Positions 43,682-51,984 of a stretch of DNA of 64,000 bases are shown piece after piece (within the stretch, counting starts at the first letter, position 1; every line of letters begins with the position of its first letter). Below the pieces are notes generated by a model. That model made no database searches, was not told the DNA's origin, and saw only the letters and a program-made list of their open reading frames with translations. Made by a program: the position numbers and the translations under genes. The DNA is from 2-02-FULL-55-14 sp964534125. GTDB lineage: Bacteria > Bacteroidota > Ignavibacteria > UBA10030. The stretch lies in the NCBI GenBank assembly GCA_964534125.1, contig CAZHOJ010000001.1, positions 744,001-808,000 on the forward strand. The letters are read 5' to 3'.

Positions 43682-44604
43682 GCGTCTGCCCCATCACATA
43701 CGAAGACGTAGAGGTAGGAACTAGATACTCGACGGCGGGGCTTCGAAAACTCTCTCCACGCCTGACGGAGATGCACAATCTTCCGTTCACAGCTGAGGAA
43801 CTCGTGAGAGAAGCTGCGGCGAGGGCGGCCAGGATGTCCATTCAGGGGGCGCAACCCAAGGTAAGTGCGGTACTGAACGTCGGCGCCGGAGAGTTTCAGT
43901 TGGTGGACACGGGTGGAAGGTACATATTGAAGCCTCAGAATCCGTCGTACGAGTCGCTTCCCGAGAATGAAGATCTCATTATGCGACTCGCGGAGACCGT
44001 GGGGATCAAAGTCCCGCAACACGGGCTTTTATATGCAGAGGATGGCAGTTTGGTCTATTTCACAAAGCGGTTTGACCGAAACGGAAGGGATCGCCGTATT
44101 GCCGTTGAGGACTTTGCTCAGCTTGCTGGACTCTCACGGGACACGAAGTACGAATTCAGCATGGAGCGTGTGGCTGGCGTGGTCTCACAGTTCTGCACAT
44201 TCCCCATCCCCCAGAAGGAGGAACTATTCCGACGCACGCTCTTCAACTTCGTCGTGGGAAATGAGGATATGCATGCGAAGAACTTCTCCTTGGTCACATT
44301 AAATGATGTTGTCTCGCTATCTCCTGCCTACGATCTGTTATCCAGCTGCATAGTCATTGCAAATCCCGAAGAAATCGCACTACCGATTGCTGGCAGAAAG
44401 AGAAACCTGACAGAAAACAACATACTTGATTACTTTGGAATAGAACGATTGGGTCTACCACGCCCCACAGTAGATCGAATCGTTGCATCGATGAAAGCCG
44501 TACGTCCCGAATGGGAAATGCTAGTTGGCAGATCATTCCTTCCTCAACGATTGAAGGATAAACTGCTCCTCTTGATCGACGAACGATTTGCGCGATTGAG
44601 TTGA
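43678..44604 (+). CDS. hipT: HipT-like serine/threonine kinase toxin
   Basis: The 308-residue protein is the HipA kinase core without the N-subdomain. It has the Gly-rich loop MSIQGAQPKVSA (Ser54), ILKPQN, catalytic NEDMHAKN (Asp197, Asn202) and metal-binding SPAYD (Asp219). HipT of E. coli O127 phosphorylates tryptophanyl-tRNA synthetase; the target here is unknown. The kinase motifs look intact. As the last island gene it probably stabilises the island. Confidence 0.9.
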   Translation: MSVCPITYEDVEVGTRYSTAGLRKLSPRLTEMHNLPFTAEELVREAAARAARMSIQGAQPKVSAVLNVGAGEFQLVDTGGRYILKPQNPSYESLPENEDLIMRLAETVGIKVPQHGLLYAEDGSLVYFTKRFDRNGRDRRIAVEDFAQLAGLSRDTKYEFSMERVAGVVSQFCTFPIPQKEELFRRTLFNFVVGNEDMHAKNFSLVTLNDVVSLSPAYDLLSSCIVIANPEEIALPIAGRKRNLTENNILDYFGIERLGLPRPTVDRIVASMKAVRPEWEMLVGRSFLPQRLKDKLLLLIDERFARLS

Positions 44605-44813
44605 AACAATGGTCGACATGGCTCGATTTGAGCTGAACGCTATGCACCCGTATCGGGCTACCCGTTCGTATACTGGTAATGCTGCCCACGGAACGCAGTC
44701 GATAGTTAGCAGATTGGCTCCCAGTGCGCCCAAGCGGGCCGATCATCATCACGATTCACAGACAGATCTCGAAAACCTCACACTCCCCTTTCGTGAGTTC
44801 TGCGAAGAGCGTC

Positions 44814-44823
44814 CCCCCGCTAC
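44814..44823 (+). other. Putative right attachment core of the defence island
   Basis: CCCCCGCTAC, an exact copy of the 3' end of tRNA-Met at 32278-32287, immediately before a strong terminator that could have been the original tRNA terminator. Confidence 0.45.
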
Positions 44824-44833
44824 TTACAAAGCA

Positions 44834-44857
44834 AAATCCCGCCTCGGCGGGATTTTT
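44834..44857. terminator. Bidirectional Rho-independent terminator
   Basis: AAATCCCGCC-TC-GGCGGGATTT flanked by A and T runs, ending hipBST transcription from the left. Confidence 0.9.
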
Positions 44858-45385
44858 GTTTTGCAAGGGACAAGATACAAGAGAGCAAGATACAGGGAAA
44901 TATCAAACGCCAAATCTGAAGCTCGAAAAAGAGTTGGATCTTGGAATATATGAATCGATTCTTCCACGCATCAGCGCGGCGTGGGGGCGTCTGCATCTCT
45001 CACCAGACCTATTGGTGTCTGAGTTCGGATGGAGCGGAGAAGAATCTTTGATCATCCGATCGGCGATTCAATCATGCAGGTCTATGAAAATGAATAACAC
45101 CATGTGTAGGTTATGTGCTTTTTTTTGTGTAGATTAGTGTCAGTTACTTCACGGTACACCGTGTGTCCCCTACAGGGTCCTGTCTGACTCACGATAGAGA
45201 ACAGGCAGGATGGTCTTCGCACCCCCTCTGGCAGTCCGCAGCAATCCTTCCAAGGTTGAATCGCCGTCTCTCAGTCAGGTTCACGCGCGACTTCGTTGAG
45301 CTCAGTGGCTCGCAAGTCCCATATTCGGCGTACTCCTTTCCCGACAGGTCAGTCGGTATCATCAATACACGAAAGGGCAGATTCC

Positions 45386-45586
45386 ATGGAAAAAGGAACT
45401 GTCAAGTGGTTCAATGCTGCGAAGGGTTTTGGTTTCATTGCACGGTCGACGGGAGAGGATGTTTTCGTCCATTTCCGGTCGATCAAGGGTGACGGCTACA
45501 AATCCCTGAACGACGGTGATGCGGTCGAGTTCAACGTCGAAAATGGCCCAAAGGGGCTCCAGGCTTCTGACGTCAGCGTCGTCTAG
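45386..45586 (+). CDS. Cold-shock domain protein
   Basis: The 66-residue OB-fold RNA chaperone begins MEKGTVKWFNAAKGFGFI, with RNP1 KGFGFI and RNP2 VFVHF. It melts RNA structure. The ATG at 45386 is preceded by GAAAGGGCAG. A strong hairpin lies just downstream. The longer upstream frame is not protein-like. Confidence 0.96.
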   Translation: MEKGTVKWFNAAKGFGFIARSTGEDVFVHFRSIKGDGYKSLNDGDAVEFNVENGPKGLQASDVSVV

Positions 45587-45596
45587 AGCCGAATAC

Positions 45597-45641
45597 CAGC
45601 AGAGAGAAATCCCCGCCTTCGGGCGGGGATTGTATTCTCTG
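45597..45641 (+). terminator. Hairpin after cspA
   Basis: AATCCCCGCC-TTCG-GGCGGGGATT, a UUCG-capped stem with outer GCAGAGA/TCTCTGC arms. No U tract follows, so it may be a processing or stability hairpin rather than a full terminator. 45642-45886 holds nothing else I can support. Confidence 0.75.
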
Positions 45642-45886
45642 CAAACCACCTCCTCCGGCATGAATACCTGCCCTTCTTCTCCCAACGAAGGCTGTAGCCA
45701 TCTCCACGAAGCAATCGTGGTTGACCAAAGACCCACGAGAGAACAGAACAATGCGGTCGTGAACACGATGATAACCGACGCCGGAAGGCAGGAGCCATGC
45801 CGTGCAGACCGATACATTCGCAGATACGGGGAATTTTTTCCACAAACGGGAGTCTAGGTTTCGATGGTGAAAGTGAAGGGTGTGCG

Positions 45887-46411
45887 ATGGCAGTAGAGAC
45901 AAGAGTCAGCGACCTGAAAAGCAGGGGGCTTGCCCTGGTTCGTTCGCTTGATGAATGGGCATTCGATGGAGAAGATTCAAAGGTCAACCTCCATCAGCTA
46001 GGCGCAGAGCTTGAATCAATTCGGGGCCAGCTCGCTGATGCCTCGAGGGACGCAAAATTCCCGACATTCATGAAATCCCCGGTGCAGACCTCGGCTGAAA
46101 CGGAACGTGAACTCGTTCAACGGCGCAGGGATCTTCTTGTGCTTGTTCTTGGGCTTGCCCCTTCTGACATCGAAATTCTTGAGTGTTTGGGCGCGAAAGA
46201 AGACAAGGAGTCCGCATTTCTTTATGCGTATTCTCGCGGGAGCGTTTCGGAGACGTCATATTTTCTGAAGACCGAGTTCTTTCATCTGGTCGAACAAATC
46301 GCTGATGATGATCCTGTATTGGCGGAAGCTAAGAGGGTGGAGGGCATACTCGGCACCGCTCGTCACAAGTTCTCGATCTGCCAGGCAGAAGCCTACGAAA
46401 ATCTGAACTGA
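45887..46411 (+). CDS. Hypothetical protein
   Basis: The 174-residue protein starting MAVETRVSDLKSRGLALV is largely alpha-helical by pattern (LHQLGAELESIRGQLADASRD, RELVQRRRDLLVLVLGL), with no membrane segment or signal peptide. I do not recognise a family. The ATG at 45887 is preferred over the upstream frame because residues before it look non-coding. Confidence 0.5.
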   Translation: MAVETRVSDLKSRGLALVRSLDEWAFDGEDSKVNLHQLGAELESIRGQLADASRDAKFPTFMKSPVQTSAETERELVQRRRDLLVLVLGLAPSDIEILECLGAKEDKESAFLYAYSRGSVSETSYFLKTEFFHLVEQIADDDPVLAEAKRVEGILGTARHKFSICQAEAYENLN

Positions 46412-46499
46412 GACAACGTATCCTGCCTCCCCCCGTCCGGGTACAACCTGCCGGGTCTTTTGCCGCCCGAACCAACGACACTTGTCGCATCGGAGGAAG

Positions 46500-46625
46500 A
46501 TGGCCATTTACGGCATATGGAGGGCTTTCGAGCGCCGAATTCGGCCTTTCCTTGCTAATGAAGCGGAAAGGGTCTATCGTGTTAGTGGAGTTGTTCACCC
46601 CGATACCACCATCATCCATAGATGA
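46500..46625 (+). CDS. Possible 41-residue microprotein
   Basis: MAIYGIWRAFERRIRPF... ends in TTIIHR. GGAGG lies 3 nt before the ATG. The composition (mixed charged helix, LANEAERVYRV) is protein-like but no family is known to me. It may be a remnant. Confidence 0.3.
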   Translation: MAIYGIWRAFERRIRPFLANEAERVYRVSGVVHPDTTIIHR

Positions 46626-46859
46626 TGACACAGGTATCGGAGGGTCGTCCCGTCAAACAGCGCATGATGTAAGCCTTCCTCACGTCCCACCCTACGCTGC
46701 TTCTGCTTATTTCAGGCGGTTCGGTCTCTGACCAAACATCTTTATTTCCCGGTCTCCCGGAATCTCTGACCGCAATCGAGGTCTGACGCTCGCCATACAT
46801 CCCGGCGAAAACCTGATTGTCGGTCCGGGTCTCCCACCCATACTCAGGGAGTAGCGCAC

Positions 46860-46988
46860 ATGGATGCAGCACGTCAGAAGATGCCAGGGTGGCACTTTCT
46901 TCAGAATTATCGCCGTCATGTCAAGCCTGGATGGTGGACATTGATCCGATGGCCGGAGTTTATGTGGCTCGCGTATCGAACGGGCTGA
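46860..46988 (+). CDS. Possible 42-residue Trp-rich microprotein
   Basis: MDAARQKMPGWHFLQNYRRH... continues with a Trp-rich stretch (PGWWTLIRWPEFMWLAY). AGGGAG lies 8 nt upstream. It could be a peptide with membrane affinity or a gene remnant. Confidence 0.3.
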   Translation: MDAARQKMPGWHFLQNYRRHVKPGWWTLIRWPEFMWLAYRTG

Positions 46989-47278
46989 GTCACCCAAGCC
47001 CTTCACCGAGGGTGTACAGCAGCATGCGAAACGGACAGGTTCACGAGCTGCAACACAGAGGCAGTTCACCACATCAGCAGCCCTGCTCTGAACGAGAGGA
47101 CTGTCGATGTGACCGCTGCCGTCGCGACGACGCGATGATCGAACGGATCTCACACCGCCCCGGACGGAAGGCGATCTCCCCGGCCGGAGCTCCGGACACG
47201 GTGGGAATGAACACGACCACTCCCGGCAGGAAGACTGCATGACAAGTTCACTGTGTATCGAAAACGAGAGGCGGTAGC

Positions 47279-49660
47279 ATGAAGAACGGCGAGAACGGCA
47301 CCCCCGCATCACATCTCAGTGTTGACATTCGCGATTCGGACCGGAACGGAAATGCCAGAAAACGAGCGGGCAGACATTCCTCCACAAGCCGTATCGCATT
47401 CGTCGGCAACTACCTTCCGAGGCAGTGCGGGATTGCAACATTCACGACAGACCTCTGTGAGGCTATCGCCAAAGCACATAGGGAAACGACATGCATTGCC
47501 TTGCCGGTCAATGATCGTGACGACGGCTACGCCTATCCGAGCCGCGTACGATTTGAAATCGCACAGAACGACGTTCATTCATACAGACGGGCAGCCGATT
47601 TCCTTAACATCAACAATGTCGACCTGGTGAGCCTCCAGTTCGAATATGGGATTTTCGGCGGAAAAGCCGGGAGCCACATTCTGACGTTGCTGCGAGACCT
47701 GCGCATGCCGATCGTCACAACGCTTCACACCATTCTCGACGAACCACATCCTGATCAGCGGGTGGTGCTCGAGGAGGTGGCTGCACTCTCCGACAGACTC
47801 GTCGTCATGAGCGAGCGGGGCTCCGAATACCTGCAAAAGGTCTATCACGTGCTGCCGGAGAAGATCGACCTCATCCACCATGGGATAGAGGATGTGCCGT
47901 TCGTTGACCCAAGCTTCAACAAGGATCTTTTCGGAGTCGAAGGAAAGACTGTACTCCTCAGCTTCGGCCTGCTCTCAGCGAACAAGGGTATCGAGAATGT
48001 CATCTCTGCCCTTCCGGATATCGTCAAGATCTATCCGGACGTCGTCTATATTATCGTCGGAGCGACGCATCCGCACGTGCTTCAGCAGGAAGGGGAGACC
48101 TATCGCCTCTCACTCCAATGGCTGGCACAGCAGATGGGGGTTGAGAGCCATGTTATTTTCTACAACAGGTTCGTCGAACCCGAAGAGTTGGTGGAGTTCA
48201 TCGGTGCCGCAGATATCTATATTACGCCCTACAATAGTGAAGCACAGATCGTATCTGGAACTCTCGCTGCCACAATCGGTGCGGGAAAGGCGATCATATC
48301 CACCCCCTATTGGTACGCCCAGGAGATGCTCGCGGAGAACCGGGGCATTCTGGTTCCCTTCCGGGATCCCGCTGCTCTCGCCGAGCAGGTGATCCATCTG
48401 CTGGGGAACGAGGCACAACGACACGCAATGCGGAAACGGGCGTACATCTTCGGACGGGCGATGATCTGGCCCGAGGTCGCGAAGCAGTATATGGAGACGT
48501 TCGGCCGCGCACGCTCAGAACGACGCCACTACATAGCCCCGGGGTTCACCGCCAAATCACTCGACAAGTACCCGAGCGAATTGCCACCGTTGAAATCAGA
48601 TCATCTTCGGGCTCTTTCGGACGGAACAGGCATTCTGCAGCATGCACTGTTTACCGTACCCGACTATTCTCACGGGTACACGACTGATGATAATGCGCGC
48701 GCACTGCTCGTGAGCATCCTTTTGGAAGAATTGGGGGACGATGAGAACGCCGACCTCTCATCCCGCTATCTCGCGTTCCTGGGTTTTGCCTTCAATGCTC
48801 AGAAAAAACGCTTTCGGAACTTCATGGACTACCAGCGCAATTGGCTGGAGGACGCGGGTTCTGACGATAGCCACGGTCGCGCAATCTGGGCCCTGGGGAC
48901 CCTGTTGAACCATTCGAAGACCCCTTCCTTGAACAGCATGGCCGGTTCGTTATTCGAGCAGGCCCTTCCGTCGATCCTGGCAACGACAAGCCCGCGGGCC
49001 TGGGCTTTCGCCCTCATCGGCATATCCGAGTACGCAGAAAAGTATTCCGGAGACCGTCGGGCAAACCAGGTCAGTGAGGAAATCGCTGGCCGGCTCATGA
49101 GACTGTATGCGGCACATCGGACGGATGAATGGCGCTGGTTCGAGCGCGGGCTGACGTACTGCAATGCGGCCCTGTGTCATGCTCTCCTCATTTGCGGAAG
49201 ATCGATCCCGAACGCAGAGATGAGAGATGCCGGACTAGAGTCGCTGCGATGGCTCGCCGACCTGCAACGTTCCGGGAGCGGGCATTTTGTGCCGGTGGGG
49301 TCGAACGGTTTCTATGAGCAGGGGAATGAACGTGCCCGATTCGATCAACAACCAGTGGAAGCACAGGCAATGGTATCAGCCTGCCTCGAGGCGTTCAGCA
49401 TTACGGGAGACAAGACGTGGAACAAGGAAGCGCGCCGGGCTTTTGAGTGGTTTCTCGGAAGGAACGACCTGAATCTCCCCCTCTATGATGCGACGACCGG
49501 CGGCTGCCGCGATGGATTACACCCTGACAGGCCGAACGAAAACCAGGGGGCGGAATCGACCCTCGCCTTCCTCCAGTCCCTGCTGGAACTACGCCTGGCT
49601 GAACAAGCATTTCTATCCATGGAGGCACAATCAAAACGAGCGAGCGTCACATCGAATTGA
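47279..49660 (+). CDS. GT4 glycosyltransferase fused to a helical domain
   Basis: The 793-residue protein has a GT-B GT4 glycosyltransferase domain at about residues 37-415: FVGNYLPRQCGIATFTTDLCEAI start, LLSFGLLSANKGIENVISALPDIV, and the donor-binding PYNSEAQIVSGTLAATIGAGKAIIS. A long C-terminal region (about 430-780) looks like an alpha/alpha toroid (SRYLAFLGFAFNAQKKRFRNFMDYQRNWLED, then WFERGLTYCNAALCHALL). It is coupled to a GH130 phosphorylase, so a mannose-based glycan or reserve is a fair guess. The substrate is not visible. Confidence 0.8.
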   Translation: MKNGENGTPASHLSVDIRDSDRNGNARKRAGRHSSTSRIAFVGNYLPRQCGIATFTTDLCEAIAKAHRETTCIALPVNDRDDGYAYPSRVRFEIAQNDVHSYRRAADFLNINNVDLVSLQFEYGIFGGKAGSHILTLLRDLRMPIVTTLHTILDEPHPDQRVVLEEVAALSDRLVVMSERGSEYLQKVYHVLPEKIDLIHHGIEDVPFVDPSFNKDLFGVEGKTVLLSFGLLSANKGIENVISALPDIVKIYPDVVYIIVGATHPHVLQQEGETYRLSLQWLAQQMGVESHVIFYNRFVEPEELVEFIGAADIYITPYNSEAQIVSGTLAATIGAGKAIISTPYWYAQEMLAENRGILVPFRDPAALAEQVIHLLGNEAQRHAMRKRAYIFGRAMIWPEVAKQYMETFGRARSERRHYIAPGFTAKSLDKYPSELPPLKSDHLRALSDGTGILQHALFTVPDYSHGYTTDDNARALLVSILLEELGDDENADLSSRYLAFLGFAFNAQKKRFRNFMDYQRNWLEDAGSDDSHGRAIWALGTLLNHSKTPSLNSMAGSLFEQALPSILATTSPRAWAFALIGISEYAEKYSGDRRANQVSEEIAGRLMRLYAAHRTDEWRWFERGLTYCNAALCHALLICGRSIPNAEMRDAGLESLRWLADLQRSGSGHFVPVGSNGFYEQGNERARFDQQPVEAQAMVSACLEAFSITGDKTWNKEARRAFEWFLGRNDLNLPLYDATTGGCRDGLHPDRPNENQGAESTLAFLQSLLELRLAEQAFLSMEAQSKRASVTSN

Positions 49661-50622
49661 TCATCCGCCACAACAACAACCCGATTCTCACCGCCAGGGA
49701 CTGGCCGTATCCTGTCAACAGTGTGTTCAATGCCGGAGCCACGCGGCTTCAGGATGGGACGACCCTGCTTCTCTGTCGCGTGGAGGACAGACGGGGCCTT
49801 TCGCACCTGTGCGCAGCCCGGTCAGCGAACGGGAAGGACGGGTGGAAGATCGATACGCAACCCACATTGACGTCAGATCCCGAAAGGTTCCCGGAAGAAC
49901 GATGGGGAATCGAAGACCCGCGGATAACGTATGTACCAGAACTGGCCCGGTATGCCGTCGTCTATACGGCATTCACGCGTGACGGCCCCGGAGTTGCACT
50001 TGCACTGACGGAGGATTTTCACTCATTCGAACGGATGGGTGTGGTCATGCCTCCGGAAGACAAGGACGCGGCGCTTCTCCCTCATCGGATCAACGGACTC
50101 TGGGCTTTGATCCATCGCCCTGTCAGCGCGGCCAGAGCGCATATGTGGATCTCCTACTCATCGGACCTGACACATTGGGGGGGGCACACGCTCATGATGG
50201 AGGCCCGGAAGGGGGCATGGTGGGATGCCAACAAGATCGGCCTCTCCCCGCCGCCCATCCAAACACCTCAGGGATGGCTCGTCATATACCACGGGGTCAA
50301 ACAATCCTGCGCCGGGTGCGTCTATCGGCTGGGCCTGGCCTTGTTCGATCTGGAGAAACCGGGGCAGATCCTGATGCGCGGAGACGAGTGGGTGTTCGCC
50401 CCCGAACAACCATACGAGCAACACGGAGACGTCGGAAACGTTGTCTTTCCATGCGGCACCACGATCGGTGATGATGGCGACACCGTCAATATCTACTATG
50501 GTGCGGCGGATACAAGCATCGCACTCGCGACCGGCAGCATTCGACAAATGCTCGAATGGCTGCACCAGCGAACCCAGGAACATCGGCCCGGTGACAGCCA
50601 CGGACAGCCTCGCCATCCGTGA
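49657..50622 (+). CDS. GH130 family glycoside phosphorylase
   Basis: The five-bladed beta-propeller enzyme is recognised by RHNNNPILTARDWPYPVNSVFNAGA, RVEDRRGLSHL, the WGIEDPRI catalytic-Asp segment and PTQTPQGWLVIYHGV-like region. GH130 phosphorylases split beta-mannosides with phosphate. The gene overlaps the GT4 stop as TTGA, so the start is the TTG at 49657. However GGAGG is 30 nt upstream, next to an in-frame ATC, which may be a lost ATG. Confidence 0.85.
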   Translation: MIIRHNNNPILTARDWPYPVNSVFNAGATRLQDGTTLLLCRVEDRRGLSHLCAARSANGKDGWKIDTQPTLTSDPERFPEERWGIEDPRITYVPELARYAVVYTAFTRDGPGVALALTEDFHSFERMGVVMPPEDKDAALLPHRINGLWALIHRPVSAARAHMWISYSSDLTHWGGHTLMMEARKGAWWDANKIGLSPPPIQTPQGWLVIYHGVKQSCAGCVYRLGLALFDLEKPGQILMRGDEWVFAPEQPYEQHGDVGNVVFPCGTTIGDDGDTVNIYYGAADTSIALATGSIRQMLEWLHQRTQEHRPGDSHGQPRHP

Positions 50623-50661
50623 CCGGCCGACCACATCCAATCATCCACACACGGAGATATC

Positions 50662-50796
50662 ATGAGCAAGAGCCATGACAGTAAACGAGACCTGAAGAAG
50701 AAACCTGCGTTGACCATCAAAGAAAAAAGAGCTGCAAAAAGGGAGAAACGGGACGAGAAGATGAACAAGGGAATCATCGATCAGATACGTGCATAG
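50662..50796 (+). CDS. Small highly basic protein (44 residues)
   Basis: The 44-residue protein MSKSHDSKRDLKKKPALTIK... contains long Lys/Arg/Glu helix segments (EKRAAKREKRDEKMNK). GGAG is 7 nt before the ATG at 50662. Basic proteins with a KKPxLTIKEKR-type phrase recur in several phyla, function unknown; nucleic-acid or ribosome binding is possible. Confidence 0.65.
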   Translation: MSKSHDSKRDLKKKPALTIKEKRAAKREKRDEKMNKGIIDQIRA

Positions 50797-50854
50797 TCCG
50801 GCTGCGCGCCCGAACACCAACTCTCACCCTGTTCCATACCACAAGAGCATCAAC

Positions 50855-51085
50855 ATGAAAGAGTCGACCGTCATATCCGCGCTGTCGGATTGCTTCATCG
50901 AGCTCATCCACCGGAGAGCCAATCCGACCATGTGGATCGTCAAGCGATCGCGAAAACGCTTCCTGTTCAAAAAACAGCTCTCGTCCCATTGGTTCATCGA
51001 TGGGGGACAGGCCTTGGCATTCGCACAAACAATGAAACGCACCCATGAGGAACAGATCTTCCAGGACCACCGCCGGAGACCTTGA
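50855..51085 (+). CDS. Hypothetical small protein
   Basis: A 76-residue frame starting MKESTVISALSDCFIELIHRR with WFIDGGQALAFAQTMKRTHEEQ. The ribosome site is weak. It might be a real small protein following the basic microprotein. No family recognised. Confidence 0.4.
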   Translation: MKESTVISALSDCFIELIHRRANPTMWIVKRSRKRFLFKKQLSSHWFIDGGQALAFAQTMKRTHEEQIFQDHRRRP

Positions 51086-51213
51086 GCGCGGTCTACTTTG
51101 GATTTGGATAAGCGATGAACAGAGACGTAGTCCACAGGGCCGGCAATCCGAATTCATGAGTTCTGAGAGGAACCTGCCGGCATGCAGGCGCCCCTCTGCA
51201 ACAGGCAATATAG

Positions 51214-51237
51214 AATCCGGCGAAAGCCGGATTTTGC
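51214..51237 (+). terminator. Rho-independent terminator
   Basis: AATCCGGC-GAAA-GCCGGATT, 8-bp stem with a GNRA loop, then TT. It ends the GT4-GH130-microprotein transcript. Confidence 0.8.
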
Positions 51238-51334
51238 GTTGTAAGGTGACAGGTTTCGGGGGAACCCACCCCAATGATCTGGCGTTATTGTGTCGAATCC
51301 GTGTTTTGAACAAAAAGAAACAGGACGCCTTCTT

Positions 51335-51793
51335 ATGAAAAGGTCATTTCTTGTGCTTCTCCTCGCAGGGGCACTCCAGGTCCAGGCTCAGGACTGGCAC
51401 GTCAACACCGAACCTGTCTATTTCTTCGCGAAAGCGCCGAACATAGCGCTTGACTATCATGTCAGCCCGTCGCTTTCTATCGGGTTCCAGTATGCCGCCC
51501 TTGATTGGGCGGATGGTGGAAGGAACCTCAGTGGGATCCAGACGTTCTATTCCCGGACAGGAGAGATCACGAAAAACTCAGAGGTCCTGAAGCTCTACGT
51601 GGGTCTTTTGTCAGCGAACACGACACTTCTCGGGATCGAGACGAAGAGCGATCCTGTCCCTCTGTATGAGATCCTGTACGGATACCGGTGGGTCTTCTCC
51701 GATAACTTTACCGTCGCCGTCCTCGCCGGGACATGGTTCACGAGCACGAAGATATATCCCGGGGTATCGATCCCGGTGGGGTACGTTTTCTAG
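51335..51793 (+). CDS. Small outer membrane beta-barrel-like protein
   Basis: The 152-residue protein begins with a signal peptide (MKRSFLVLLLAGALQVQAQ). The mature part has alternating strands (NIALDYHVSPSLSIGFQYAALDW, NFTVAVLAGTWF) ending in VGYVF, a typical aromatic C-terminal strand. It is a predicted small barrel of unknown role. The start is chosen for the signal peptide. Confidence 0.65.
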   Translation: MKRSFLVLLLAGALQVQAQDWHVNTEPVYFFAKAPNIALDYHVSPSLSIGFQYAALDWADGGRNLSGIQTFYSRTGEITKNSEVLKLYVGLLSANTTLLGIETKSDPVPLYEILYGYRWVFSDNFTVAVLAGTWFTSTKIYPGVSIPVGYVF

Positions 51794-51984
51794 TGGCCTG
51801 AAACGCGCCGGCTCAAGGAAATGGAAATCCCGGCCCCCTCGAATTGCCGCCCAACTGACGTTGGCCAGCGGGCGCAAGGGGTGACCGGGATTTTCTGTCA
51901 TATCAGCCAAACGCAAAGGGCAAAGCGTACAGACATGAGAATCCTGTGACCTACGCGCCTACCGCTTCGCGCTATACTGATCCG

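Larger units (their letters stand above)
44605..45385. other. Intergenic: island right end and cspA leader
   Basis: No supported gene. It contains the right 10-nt core (44814-44823), a terminator (44834-44857), twice the word CAAGATACA near 44871 and 44886, and a long T8 run near 45120. The remaining 200 nt before cspA would serve as a long 5' leader, as is usual for cold-shock genes. Confidence 0.5.
46412..47278. other. Gap with two possible microproteins
   Basis: No large gene is supported; longer open frames here lack family features. Two small frames with ribosome-site-like sequences (46500 and 46860) are listed separately. Otherwise I see nothing in it. Confidence 0.4.

Noticed and set aside
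32343..44604. Integrase or transposase
   Set aside because: I looked for tyrosine, serine and DDE motifs in all island genes and found none.
44605..44813. Second tRNA at the right island end
   Set aside because: Only the 10-nt acceptor end is present; no D or anticodon arm.
46707..47312. 201-codon minus-strand frame
   Set aside because: Overlaps the start of the GT4 gene and has Ser/Arg/Cys-rich composition without motif; no ribosome site.
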